The position numbers and the translations under genes were made by a program. This document shows positions 44,035 through 52,308 of a DNA stretch of 64,000 nucleotides, in pieces. The stretch's first letter is position 1. Every line of letters begins with the position of its first letter. Source of the stretch: Roseovarius pelagicus (GTDB lineage: Bacteria > Pseudomonadota > Alphaproteobacteria > Rhodobacterales > Rhodobacteraceae); assembly GCF_025639885.1 (NCBI RefSeq), contig NZ_CP106737.1, positions 62,001 to 126,000 of the forward strand, given 5' to 3'. Below the pieces are notes generated by a model that had not been told where the DNA came from, ran no database searches, and was given only the letters and a program-made list of their open reading frames with translations.

Positions 44035-44550
44035 ATGTTGTCAAAATCTCCGACGCTGCACATGCTGTGCGGTAAGATCGCATCTGGGAAGTCCACCATG
44101 GCGGCCCAGCTTGAGGCCACGCCCGGAACGGTTCTTATCGCTGAGGACTCCTGGCTCAATGCGCTCTTCGCAGATGAGCTGCATTCGCTGAAGGATTACG
44201 TGCGGTGCTCATCGAAGCTCCAAAGTGTCATGGGGCCTCATGTGGTCGCCTTGCTGAACGCGGGTGTGTCGGTCGTCCTCGACTTCCCGGCAAACACCGT
44301 CGCGCAACGCGCCTGGATGAGGGAGATCATCGCCAGCACTGAGGCTGCCCACCAGCTTCATGTGTTTGACGTGCCAGATGACGTCTGCTTGGCTCGGCTG
44401 CGCGCGCGCAACGCGGCGGGAGACCATCCTTTCGCGGTCACGGAGGCACAGTTCCACCAGTTTTCCAGTCACTTCGCATCGCCGACCGCTGAAGAAGGCT
44501 TTGATCTCGTGGTGCATGGCGAAGCACTCGATCAGGTGCAGGAGACCTAA
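44035..44550 (+). CDS. Small P-loop kinase, zeta-toxin/AAA-type
   Basis: 171 residues with Walker A LCGKIASGKSTMAA, a probable Walker B-like VVLDFPANT, and a LID-like RLRARNAAGDHPF. This is the pattern of ATP-binding small kinases annotated AAA-family or chloramphenicol-phosphotransferase/zeta-like. No antitoxin is adjacent. Substrate unknown: could phosphorylate a small molecule (resistance) or a nucleotide sugar. Confidence 0.8.
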   Translation: MLSKSPTLHMLCGKIASGKSTMAAQLEATPGTVLIAEDSWLNALFADELHSLKDYVRCSSKLQSVMGPHVVALLNAGVSVVLDFPANTVAQRAWMREIIASTEAAHQLHVFDVPDDVCLARLRARNAAGDHPFAVTEAQFHQFSSHFASPTAEEGFDLVVHGEALDQVQET

Positions 44551-45310
44551 AAATCAGACCAGAAGCCGTGCAGAATACGCACCCTCAAAATCAATTGGTC
44601 GCAAACTATCTGCGCGTTGCGCGGAAATCATCTTGCTCGCGGGTGTTCGCGGCTTCATCGCCATTCCCCACTAGTGTTTCCTGAGCCGCCTGGTGAGGCC
44701 GGACTACCCACATGCCCGCACCTGCGCCCGCATCACCGCGTAGTCGCCTGCACGTCAACCTTGGACTGAGCCTTGCGGCCTCCCCCGCTCGGCTTCGCGT
44801 GTCGCAGGGGAGAACGGCCCTTCGGTCCGTCGCGCATTCGGCCATGCGGCCTCACCGCGGCGTCGCACCTGGCATCCCGGTTTGCCCGCCTCGCGAGCAC
44901 GTCCCTCCCTGGCCGCTCCGCCGGATTGCGCTCTGGTCTGTTTTGCGGGGCAAAACGATCCCGCCGCTTCATCCGTCTCCCGCGTCCGGTCGGGCCGTTT
45001 GCCTGCTCGGGTCGGGCAAACCTACCGTCAAAACACACACACACATGAGCGTGGAAGCATATCCTCCGGATGGCCCCCAAATCAGCCCGCGTCAAGGATC
45101 GCAAAACTTTTCGGCGAGGGCGCGGCCCGTGGCGCGGGGCGGTCCCATACGTGAGCGCGCGCATGTGTCGGGAGCTGCGCGCAGAAAACTTTTGCGCCCG
45201 GCAAGCCGGCGGCTGCGCCGTCCCTGACCCGGGCAGATTCGGAAACCAGGCATTCGGCCATGCCCCCACACTCACGTGGTGGCCTAGGAACCGAATACTG
45301 GAGACCAGAC
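44551..45310. other. GC-rich intergenic stretch before DUF2493
   Basis: 760 bp without a supported gene; overlapping frames in all directions are arginine/proline-rich and lack good starts. It carries a short AC repeat (45033-45044) and several short inverted repeats in 45100-45300. It could be a non-coding conserved plasmid element, or eroded gene sequence. Confidence 0.45.
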
Positions 45311-46240
45311 ATGGCTTACGACAATGCAAACACCTACGAGACCATCGAACTTTTCGGACTGACCGAGAAGGACGCACAGCTCCCGATCCCGGAAGATCAC
45401 GTCCTGACCGACCACATCATCCGCGAAAGCTTCGAGGCTCTGCTCGGTCCGCTGCGTGGGACCGGACTCGAGGCGGAAATCGAACCGCTGGCCCATGGGC
45501 TCGCCACGATCCTGCAGCGCCGCAAGGTGGCGCTTGGCAAGGAGGTCGACCGCACCGCCGACAAGATCGGTGCGCTGGCAAAATCTCACGACGGATCAGA
45601 GATCGCCGAGACCGCGCTCGAAGAAGCGCAGGCGCGCTTTCTGCAGCTGCGCGAGATTGTCAGCGCCATCGAGGTGATGAGCGAGGCAGCGGCGGAATGC
45701 TACGAGATCGAGACGGGCCACGCCTTCATCCCGGCAGCCGGGTCGCGCGCAAGCGTCCGGGCGCAAGAGACCGGCGCGGTTTTCGAGGCGCGGCAACTGC
45801 TGGAGCAGCACGACCGGGAGACGGCGGCGAAGTCGAAAGTCGAGGGGGTGCCCCTGATCGTCTCGGGTGCCACCGACTGGACAGATGTCGATGTGATCTT
45901 CAACACGCTCGACAAGGTTCGCGAGCGGATCAAGCAGAACCGCAACCAGGAGATCTTCCTCTGCCACAAGGGTGGCAAGCACGGGGCGGAGATGATTGCG
46001 GCTCGGTGGGCCCGGGCACGCGGGATAGCACAGGCGCGCTTCGATCCGCGCTGGTCCGCGCACGGGCGGGCGGCACCGTTCAAGTGCAACGACGAAATGC
46101 TGGACGACAAGTTCGCGGCGACAGGCGTTGTTCTCTTCGGCGGCAACGGGGTCGCGCTGAACCTCGGGCAGAAGGCAGAAGCGAAAGGCCTGACGGTCAT
46201 GCGGGTTGCGGACCCGGCGAAGAAGGCGTCGCAGGAGTGA
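45311..46240 (+). CDS. DUF2493 (YspA/SLOG-like) protein
   Basis: DUF2493 proteins belong to the SLOG superfamily of nucleotide-ligand binding Rossmann-like domains; function on plasmids is unknown. The 309 residues contain an acidic helical N-terminal part (LLGPLRGTGLEAEIEPLAHG). The DUF2493 domain lies at about residues 185-300: LIVSGATDWTDVDVIFNTLD, ICHKGG-like FLCHKGGKHGAEMIAARWAR, and VVLFGGNGVALNLGQKAEAK. The final 100 bp of the gene and its terminator are duplicated downstream. Confidence 0.85.
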   Translation: MAYDNANTYETIELFGLTEKDAQLPIPEDHVLTDHIIRESFEALLGPLRGTGLEAEIEPLAHGLATILQRRKVALGKEVDRTADKIGALAKSHDGSEIAETALEEAQARFLQLREIVSAIEVMSEAAAECYEIETGHAFIPAAGSRASVRAQETGAVFEARQLLEQHDRETAAKSKVEGVPLIVSGATDWTDVDVIFNTLDKVRERIKQNRNQEIFLCHKGGKHGAEMIAARWARARGIAQARFDPRWSAHGRAAPFKCNDEMLDDKFAATGVVLFGGNGVALNLGQKAEAKGLTVMRVADPAKKASQE

Positions 46241-46292
46241 AGAGAGGGGGTCGCGCTTGGCGCGGCCCTTTCGTCATGTCTCACGGGGCGTG
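46140..46292 (+). repeat. Direct repeat A (DUF2493 3' end plus terminator)
   Basis: This 153-bp segment recurs at 47395-47547 with about 95% identity (seven differences by eye, equal length). It comprises the last 101 bases of DUF2493 and the terminator region. Confidence 0.92.
46248..46272 (+). terminator. Intrinsic terminator of DUF2493
   Basis: GGGTCGCG (46248-46255) pairs with CGCGGCCC (46261-46268) over CTTGG, followed by TTTCGT. A second copy lies in the downstream repeat near 47503-47527. Confidence 0.75.
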
Positions 46293-46375
46293 GTAATGCC
46301 CTCAGATTATCGTGCCTAGCAATTTTCTATTTTGATAGGTAGACGTGTGCCAAGCAAAACTTGGAAATGATTGGC

Positions 46376-47392
46376 ATGACCCCACTCAGCAGCATTGCAA
46401 TGAGCGCCTACACCGATCTGGTGCGGCTCCTTAAGGACGACGCCTTGTCCGGTGTCGAAGGCAAACCAACGTTGAAGGAGCGTGGCGACAAGGCCTATTG
46501 GTACGCCGCGCGACGCGTCGGAACGGAGATGCGGTTCGTCTATATCGGCGAGGACAGCGCAGAGACGCGTGCACGCATCGACCGGATCGAGGAGCTGCGC
46601 GCGACCGCCAAGGATCGGCAGGCGGAACGGTCGCGGCTCGTTCGGCTCTTGCGCGCCGAAGGCATGACGCCCACCGACCGGGCGACCGGTTCCATACTGT
46701 CGGCCATGGCCGCAGCCGGGACCTTCCGGTTGGGCGGCACCATCGTCGGGACGAATGCGTTCCGGCTCTTTGAAGGCGAGCTTGGTATTCGCCTTCCCCT
46801 GGGCGGCATGGCCAACACCGGCGATATCGACATTGCGCAATTCGAGAAGCTCAGCGTGGCGTTGCAGGATCAGGTTGACCCGAGTCTCGCCGAGACCTTC
46901 TCGGCGCTCAAGTTTGACCCTTTGCCAGCGCTTGACCAAGGTCGGACCTGGCGGTGGGCCCAGGGTGGCAGTGGCCAGCTGGTCGAGTTCCTCACACCGG
47001 CCTTCGGAGATGAGACCATCCGTGATTTGCCCGCCTTGGGCGTGAACGCCCAAGGATTGAACTACCTCAACTTCCTGATTGCCGAACCCATCTACGCCGC
47101 GGCCGTTTATCGATCCGGCATTCTCGTGCAGGTCCCTCGTCCAGAGCGCTATGCGATCCATAAGCTGATCATTGCCGATCGGCGACGAGACGGATCAGGC
47201 AGCCTCAAATCCGCAAAGGATCGCGAGCAGGCGGGCTTCCTGATTGAGGCGATGGCTGAGGATCGTCCCGATGAACTGTCCCATGCCTATGCCACTGCGC
47301 TGGAGGTTGGCCCCCGCTGGCGCGAGCACATCGGCAACACGCTGAAGCGGATGCCCGAGACCAAGGTGATGCTCGACAGCTTGGACGCGTGA
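46376..47392 (+). CDS. Nucleotidyltransferase-fold protein (GSU2403 type), inserted cargo
   Basis: The 338-residue protein has a Pol-beta-like nucleotidyltransferase pattern in its middle: GTFRLGGTIVGTNAFRLFEG, MANTGDIDIAQFEKLSV with the paired Asp residues, and VPRPERYAIHKLIIADRR. This is the order seen in GSU2403-type proteins. Related nucleotidyltransferases often act in defence or toxin pairs, but no HEPN or AbiE-type partner is visible. It lies exactly between two 153-bp direct repeats, so it is cargo. ATG 46376 has GGAA 9 bases upstream; ATG 46367 is possible. Confidence 0.72.
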   Translation: MTPLSSIAMSAYTDLVRLLKDDALSGVEGKPTLKERGDKAYWYAARRVGTEMRFVYIGEDSAETRARIDRIEELRATAKDRQAERSRLVRLLRAEGMTPTDRATGSILSAMAAAGTFRLGGTIVGTNAFRLFEGELGIRLPLGGMANTGDIDIAQFEKLSVALQDQVDPSLAETFSALKFDPLPALDQGRTWRWAQGGSGQLVEFLTPAFGDETIRDLPALGVNAQGLNYLNFLIAEPIYAAAVYRSGILVQVPRPERYAIHKLIIADRRRDGSGSLKSAKDREQAGFLIEAMAEDRPDELSHAYATALEVGPRWREHIGNTLKRMPETKVMLDSLDA

Positions 47393-47394
47393 TC

Positions 47395-47547
47395 GCGGCA
47401 ACGGGGTCGAGCTGAACCTCGGGCAGAAGGCGGAAGCGAAAGGTCTGACGGTCATGCGGGTTGCGGACCCGGCGAAGAAGGCGTCGCAGGATTGAAGAGA
47501 GAGGGTCGCGCTTGGCGCGGCCCTTTCGTCATGTCTCATGGCGCGTG
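47395..47547 (+). repeat. Direct repeat B (DUF2493 3' end plus terminator)
   Basis: Second copy of the 46140-46292 segment. It begins 3 bp after the nucleotidyltransferase stop and is not part of any gene, so it is a leftover of the duplication. Confidence 0.92.
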
Positions 47548-47674
47548 CGATCGGTCACACTTGATCAGCAACTCGCGGCGGCCAGCACCGTCATCGCTCT
47601 ACCCGGTCCGTCAGAGTTCGGCCCATCCGCATCGGTAGGGGCTGGGGATGGTGCGAACCTCGCACATCGTCAGC

Positions 47675-47844
47675 GGGGCAAGACGCGAGGGGTCGAGACG
47701 TCGCTTTTGAGGCTGAAGACTTGCGCGTCCCTCGGGTGGTGTTTCGGAACATCGTACCTGCGCGGGCGGGCTCCGTCAGCACCCCGGCCAGGCTTGGCGG
47801 GACTAAGACGCGGATCGTGGTGGCGGCGTGATGGCAGGGGTCAT
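47675..47844 (-). pseudogene. Decayed, inverted relative of the small gene at 48033
   Basis: On the minus strand, AAAAGGAGTGATCCGG is followed by ATGACC (start 47844), mirroring AAGGAGTAACCCAAATGACC before the gene at 48033. About 92 bases on, it reads MFRNTTRG, and in another frame VFSLKSDVS. These correspond to MFRNTRNGDGS and FFSLKLDF of the intact gene. Stops and frameshifts break it. Ends are estimates. Confidence 0.5.
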
Positions 47845-48032
47845 CCGGATCACTCCTTTTTGCTCATTGATGTGGATCGCACGGGGTCGGTCCAATCGTG
47901 CCCTCCGCTGACGCTTCGGCAAGCACAAATACGGCTTCCACGGCGGAGCCGCGGACCCTCCGCATTTGCGCTTGCGACCGGGCCTCTTGCCCCCGTGCCG
48001 GGTGATCCCCATCGCAACAAGGAGTAACCCAA

Positions 48033-48239
48033 ATGACCAACCACTACGTCGCCACCGTCCCCGTCAAGTTCACCGATACCGATGGCCAGGAGCGCACCCG
48101 TTTTCAGCGCGTGGGCGCGATGTTCCGCAACACCCGCAACGGGGATGGATCGGAGTTCTTCAGCCTCAAGCTCGACTTTCCCGTCGCGGTCTCGGAGCTG
48201 GTGATGTTCCCGCCGAGCGCCAAGGATCCCCAGGACTGA
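48033..48239 (+). CDS. Small conserved plasmid protein, function unknown
   Basis: 68 residues with strand-rich sequence: VATVPVKFTDTDGQERTRF, VGAMFRNTRNGDGSEFFSLK and LDFPVAVSELVMFPP. The layout (strand, turn, strand, LKLDFPV) resembles a single small beta domain like those in DUF736-type proteins, but I cannot assign it. AAGGAG lies 8 bases before the ATG. A decayed inverted relative lies 190 bp upstream. Confidence 0.7.
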   Translation: MTNHYVATVPVKFTDTDGQERTRFQRVGAMFRNTRNGDGSEFFSLKLDFPVAVSELVMFPPSAKDPQD

Positions 48240-48799
48240 ATCCCCTGACGAAGATGGGTCGCCCCGAGACGAACTCGAGGCGGCCCGATCCCTGTTCCAG
48301 GGATGCCGGGTCCGGCGGTCAGATCGCCCGAGGCGACCTCACGAAGCTGCCGGTCGCTGCGCATTCAACGGACGCACTACCCCCCGGAATGATCAGGCCG
48401 CGACAGACCGGCCAGTCAGCCTCAAGGGGGCCATCCACAAAAACCTATCGGCTAGGGCCTCCCGGTTTTTGCGGCAGAGATTTGGGGACCCAAATCTGGC
48501 CCTCCTTGACCCTGCCTGTCCGCCCTGTCGGAGGGGTTTGCGCCCGCCCGCGGTTCCGTCCGAACACGTGGCGTTCGGCCAGATCCTCGGGCGGTGTTGG
48601 GGAAGGGGACCCATTGGACAGGTGGGGTTCTTGATGGCGAGGGGACAGGCCCGCGTCCCTACGGGCCGCGGGGGAAGCGGACACCAAGGCTGCCTGAGAC
48701 TGAAGGCGACGTAAGTATATAATTGACAGCGTGATATATTATCGTAAGGTGGGAGCAGCCTTGGTGGAAGGTGGCAGGAAATAGGGGGTCTTTCTTCGC
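48240..48799. other. Non-coding region upstream of mobC, candidate oriT
   Basis: 560 bp without a supported gene, directly before mobC and the relaxase gene, where oriT usually lies. It contains ATCCCTG/CAGGGAT (48288-48304) and the 20-bp inverted repeat AGATTTGGG/CCCAAATCT (48478-48497). The promoter-like box ATATATTATCGTAA is at 48734-48747. A nic sequence was not identified. Confidence 0.45.
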
Positions 48800-49393
48800 A
48801 TGTCTCGCTCAAAACGCCTCATCGATGCGGAGCGCATGGAGATCGTTCGCGAAGCTGCGGAAGGCGTTTCCACTTCAGTGTTGGCGGAACGGTTTGGCGT
48901 GTCGGTGCGGGCGATCCAGTACACGCTCAAAGCTGATGCCGAGCGCCAGGCCGATGCCGCTATTCCGGTCTCCGCTGTCAGTGTGAAGGTCACCGCCGCG
49001 GAGCTTGAGGCGCTCGACGAGGTGCTGGCGAAGGCGGGGATCGAGAGCCGGGCCGAGGGGCTGCGACGGCTGATCCAGGCGTCGGGCGGCGTGTTTGTCC
49101 CGGACGCGCAGTTGGCGGCCGAGATGGCGCGTTACCGCGCCTCTCTGCACGAGGTCGGCAATGGGGTCGCGCAGATCGCCAAGCAGATGACGCAGGCCAA
49201 CAGGCGGGGGCAGGGGGCCGTGGGGGGCACGAGTGCCGAGTTCACCGAATTGCGCCTTGCGCAGATGCGCGGGCTGGCGCGGTTCATCCTGGATTCTGCT
49301 GACGAGATCGATCTGCTTCTGCGCCGCCGTCGGGACGCAATGCAGCTGCAGGCCACGGCCGCGCTGAGGGAGTTTGCGCATGCGGCTGAATGA
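48800..49393 (+). CDS. Plasmid mobilisation protein, MobC-like
   Basis: Relaxosome accessory protein that helps open oriT. 197 residues: an N-terminal HTH (AAEGVSTSVLAERFGVSVRA), then KVTAAELEALDEVLAKAGIE. The MobC-type LHEVGNGVAQIAKQMTQANR motif follows at about residues 115-134, and the C-terminus is a helical tail. The stop overlaps the relaxase start by 14 bp, so the two were co-translated. The relaxase is truncated, so MobC may lack its partner unless another copy exists. Confidence 0.82.
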   Translation: MSRSKRLIDAERMEIVREAAEGVSTSVLAERFGVSVRAIQYTLKADAERQADAAIPVSAVSVKVTAAELEALDEVLAKAGIESRAEGLRRLIQASGGVFVPDAQLAAEMARYRASLHEVGNGVAQIAKQMTQANRRGQGAVGGTSAEFTELRLAQMRGLARFILDSADEIDLLLRRRRDAMQLQATAALREFAHAAE

Positions 49394-49760
49394 TGCCGTC
49401 CATGCCGTCACGGGCGAGGTCTTCCGGGATGGCTGGAGCCGCGTCCGGGGCTCGATGCAGGGGCTGCATGTCGCCAAGCAGACCCAGCTTACGCGCGCGG
49501 CAGCAGGGCATCGGCCAGCGGTCTTCAAGGCGATCCGGGGCGGGGGCACGCATACCAAATCGCAGCTCGCAAACCAGCTCGATTACCTCACAACCAAGTC
49601 CACCCATATCGTGGACAGTAGCGGGTTCCTGGATGGCAAGGCGAAGCTCGAGGCGGGTGATATCAAGGACCTGACCGAGCGCTTTGCCAAGCGGTGGGAT
49701 GCGGGCTTCAAGCCCAAGCTCGGACAGACCACCCACATGCTCATGTCCTTCCCCGTGGGC
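49380..49760 (+). pseudogene. Relaxase (VirD2/MobQ-type), N-terminal fragment
   Basis: Start of a conjugative relaxase gene: MRLNDAVHAVTGEVFRDGWS, AVFKAIRGGGTHTKSQLANQ and LDYLTTKSTHIVDSSG. The metal-binding motif region then reads LGQTTHMLMSFPVG. Homology stops after SFPVG (about 49760), where the sequence continues as the antisense of virB2. Only about 127 residues remain, so the nicking enzyme is not functional from this copy. Confidence 0.85.
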
Positions 49761-49942
49761 AAGAAAACGCCGAGGACCGCGAGTGTGGCGATGACCACAC
49801 CAAGAGGTCCGGTCAGCGCATCGACAATGCCTTGCAATAAGCTCTGGATCGGGGAAAGATCGATGCTCTGTGCGAGGGCGGGCTCGGCAATCAGCAGGAA
49901 TAGCGCCAGCGAGGCGACAAAGAGGTTTGAAATCTGTCTCAT
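49761..49942 (-). pseudogene. VirB2-like major pilin, truncated
   Basis: T4SS pilin. It begins [20 protein letters not shown] with signal peptide cleavage near PALAQ, then SLLQGIVDALTGPLGVVIAT and LAVLGVF. A normal VirB2 goes on with a second membrane helix, but here homology ends at the relaxase junction. It overlaps the virB1 stop by 4 bp, the usual virB1-virB2 coupling. virB3 and later genes should follow and are missing. Confidence 0.82.
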
Positions 49943-50667
49943 GAATTTGATCCTTCCAATCGGGCCACGACAGCCATGACGCGGGCCACGTGGTTCTGGG
50001 TTTCTCGGTAAGGGGGGATGCCACCGTACTGGCGGACCGCATCCGGTCCGGCGTTGTAGGCTGCCAGCGCCAGGCGCGGATCGCCAAAAGTTTCCAGCAT
50101 CATCGCGAGGTAGCGGGCGGAGCCGTCGAGGTTCTGAAGCGGATCACGCGGGTCAACACTGAGGTCACGCGCGGTCGCAGGCATCAACTGCCCGAGGCCA
50201 ATCGCTCCCGCGCTCGAGACCGCATCCTGGCGATAGGCGCTCTCGACTTCAATATTGGCGCGGTAGAGGGTCAGCCAGTCTCGGACAGAGAGCGACGTGC
50301 GGCGCAGTCCGGGATGACCAGCGTAGCGAAGGGCGGTGGCTTCGATGGCAGCGAGAACGCCAGCTGGGGGCAGGGGAGCGGGCCGCGATGCGGCTGCCAA
50401 TTGGATTTCGTCTGGCCCAAGGTCAGTCTCGCCGAGGATCGCCAACTCATCAGCAGCGGACCCCTGGCCGATGCCGTCATTGTAGTTGCGCGCAAAGCTA
50501 TTTTGGGATTGGGAAGGCGTCAGAGAGCCATCGCTCTCCATGACCAGCACCATCTGGGCAGAGGCAGAGCCCGTAAGGAACCAAGCAAGGAGAAGGCTAC
50601 TTGCTGCCGCCCTTGTCGGTCGCAGCCAGTTTGTGTGTCGTCCGCTGGCCTTCTTCGAGCGGGACAT
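49939..50667 (-). CDS. virB1: VirB1-like lytic transglycosylase
   Basis: Opens peptidoglycan for the type IV secretion channel. From ATG 50667 the 242-residue protein has a plausible signal peptide ([20 protein letters not shown], then a hydrophobic core ending SASA). The SLT domain has the catalytic Glu in [20 protein letters not shown], then [19 protein letters not shown] and [18 protein letters not shown]. The gene is intact although virB2 after it is broken. The start overlaps the upstream gene by about 70 bp and is uncertain. Confidence 0.85.
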   Translation of the reverse strand: MSRSKKASGRHTNWLRPTRAAASSLLLAWFLTGSASAQMVLVMESDGSLTPSQSQNSFARNYNDGIGQGSAADELAILGETDLGPDEIQLAAASRPAPLPPAGVLAAIEATALRYAGHPGLRRTSLSVRDWLTLYRANIEVESAYRQDAVSSAGAIGLGQLMPATARDLSVDPRDPLQNLDGSARYLAMMLETFGDPRLALAAYNAGPDAVRQYGGIPPYRETQNHVARVMAVVARLEGSNS

Positions 50668-50992
50668 CGGCATGGGAGAAGCCGATACCGATGAGGAAGG
50701 AAACCACGCCCGTGATGGTCTTGAATTCGCGGATCTTGATGTCGTTATAGGTCGTCCGGGTGCGGGCAGTGACCAGCAACTTTTCCACGCCAACGTCAGA
50801 GACGACGCGCATGATCCAGACCCCGTAATAACTCGGGCCCTTCTTGTGTGCCGACTCCTGGCACAGGATTTCAGCGCTATAGCCGCTTTCCACGAGTTCG
50901 CGGAAACGTGCTTCCGTAACCACATTTGGTGCTTCGATGTCCCCGTTCATGGCCCGGCTCACGCTTTCTCCAAAGACGCAACGCCCGGGCAT
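50597..50992 (-). CDS. Hypothetical protein upstream of virB1
   Basis: I do not recognise a family. About 131 residues from ATG 50992 (ATG 50950 is an alternative, giving [20 protein letters not shown]). It contains [20 protein letters not shown] and a segment [20 protein letters not shown] that could be partly membrane-associated. It is the first gene of the virB1 unit; the box at 51012-51026 lies about 20 bp upstream. Confidence 0.6.
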   Translation of the reverse strand: MPGRCVFGESVSRAMNGDIEAPNVVTEARFRELVESGYSAEILCQESAHKKGPSYYGVWIMRVVSDVGVEKLLVTARTRTTYNDIKIREFKTITGVVSFLIGIGFSHADVPLEEGQRTTHKLAATDKGGSK

Positions 50993-51011
50993 TCTCACTT
51001 GAAGCCCAGAG

Positions 51012-51026
51012 TTACGATAGTATAAT
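51012..51026 (-). promoter_or_regulatory. Shared promoter-like box (ATTATACTATCGTAA)
   Basis: Minus-strand ATTATACTATCGTAA; TATACT is a good -10 match. Twelve of 15 positions match the box before mobC, which suggests shared control of the transfer genes. Confidence 0.5.
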
Positions 51027-51119
51027 ATCAACCGCAAGATGTAATATCACGGTTTAGCTGTAGTTTAGTTACTCAAACATTAGTCATGGCCAGTGCCCAC
51101 GATCAAGGAGATAACAGGT

Positions 51120-51413
51120 TTGAGAAACCCAAGGTTGATAGGTCTGCTCCCACTACAATCTATGGCCCTTCTGGTCTGTGTTCCCGAGCCGGGTTTGGCG
51201 GAATCCTGCTTCGCGCCGCCCCGTCCCTTCCTGCCAAGCGATTCGCAGGCGGCGCGGGACTATTCGGGCATCATCCGTGGCGATTTCGAAGATTACATCC
51301 AGGATATGCAGAGCTACTTCCGCTGCCTCGAGCAGGAGCGTGCCCGTGCCTTCGAGGAAGCGCGCGAAGTCAGTGAAGACTATGGCTGGTTTCTGCAATT
51401 GGTAGGGGATTGA
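51120..51413 (+). CDS. Small secreted protein in the transfer region
   Basis: Unknown function. From TTG 51120 (AAGGAG, 9-base spacing) it has about 97 residues. It has a signal-peptide-like start (LRNPRLIGLLPLQSMALLVC) and a mature helical part FEDYIQDMQSYFRCLEQERA. An in-frame ATG at 51093 is possible but has a poorer ribosome-binding site. Its position divergent from the virB1 unit suggests a link to transfer. Confidence 0.6.
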   Translation: MRNPRLIGLLPLQSMALLVCVPEPGLAESCFAPPRPFLPSDSQAARDYSGIIRGDFEDYIQDMQSYFRCLEQERARAFEEAREVSEDYGWFLQLVGD

Positions 51414-51537
51414 TGGGCAACTTTGGGAGCATCAAACTTGCAGACCATGGAAACCCGACGCCGATAACATCCTCGAGTATCTACTTTTTAGATAACAGAT
51501 ATCATCAGCTAGCGACGTCACAAAAGGTATGTGACGC

Positions 51538-51795
51538 GTGGCAAAAACAATCAGAAGCACGGGACATGTGGCACTCTGCCAGGTTTTGGTCGACGCCCGA
51601 AACAAGGCGGGCCTCGGTCAGAAAGACTTGGCGGACAGGCTCAGATGCCATCAGTCTCTTATTGCCCGTGTTGAGAGCGGCCAGCGCCGGGTCGACGTCG
51701 TCGAATTGGTCGTTCTGGCTCGCGCCATCGGCTTTGACCCGTTCGAGGCTCTGGCGATCGTCGAAGCCGCCACGGAGCCCGACCACAGGATTTGA
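51538..51795 (+). CDS. Xre-family DNA-binding protein
   Basis: 85 residues from GTG 51538. A clear HTH_3 domain: LVDARNKAGLGQKDLADRLR, CHQSLIARVESGQRRVDVVE and LVVLARAIGFDPFE. It is a lone small repressor, a candidate regulator of the transfer genes on either side. Confidence 0.82.
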   Translation: MAKTIRSTGHVALCQVLVDARNKAGLGQKDLADRLRCHQSLIARVESGQRRVDVVELVVLARAIGFDPFEALAIVEAATEPDHRI

Positions 51796-51962
51796 GCCAT
51801 TTCATCAATCGAGACCACGGGAGCTGACTTCTCCCAGTGTGAATTCGTTACCGCGAGGAAGAACAGTAACCGATAGTAACGAGGCCCGGCATACGGTTGC
51901 AGCAAACGCTTTGGGATTTGAGCTGCCATCCGCAATGCCAAATTGCAGGAAGTCAGTAAAAA

Positions 51963-52202
51963 GTGAGTGAAGATAAGATCGAAGGCGTCGCGATCGCAAA
52001 TCTGATTGGGACGGATGAGCGCAGTATTGTCGGCTGGGTGTATCGTTGGAATACGGGGGCTTTGGCGGTGCGGTGGGATATTGACGGCCCGCAGCGGGTT
52101 TTAGAGTGCCGACCTGACCTCAGTGACGCTGAAAAGCGAGAAATCGACTTCGGTGGATTGACCCAAATTCCGACGCTCGACAGCTGGCAAGATCAGTTAT
52201 AA
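51963..52202 (+). CDS. Small hypothetical protein
   Basis: 79 residues from a GTG: EGVAIANLIGTDERSIVGWV, WNTGALAVRWDIDGPQRVLE. A plausible small domain with balanced composition, but no family is recognised. Short length and GTG start make it uncertain. Confidence 0.45.
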   Translation: MSEDKIEGVAIANLIGTDERSIVGWVYRWNTGALAVRWDIDGPQRVLECRPDLSDAEKREIDFGGLTQIPTLDSWQDQL

Positions 52203-52308
52203 CAGGTCGAAGCCAATCGAGGGTATCTTTTCATAAAGCGGTACTCTGGGCAGAGTTGACTCTGAGAGTGTCTGCGGCGAATGACGGTTGAGGGGCAGCC
52301 CCAACGGG

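Noticed and set aside
45033..45044. AC dinucleotide repeat as a CRISPR or phase-variation tract
   Set aside because: Only about six units, not in a coding sequence or promoter, and no repeat-spacer structure exists anywhere in the window.
44712..45377. Overlapping frames on both strands in the GC-rich region
   Set aside because: All are Arg/Pro/Ser-rich, overlap one another and have no convincing start. Treated as non-coding.
45070..46296. 408-residue plus-strand frame overlapping DUF2493
   Set aside because: Runs in another frame over DUF2493, is dominated by Arg/Gly/Pro, and lacks any domain, while the DUF2493 frame is conserved.
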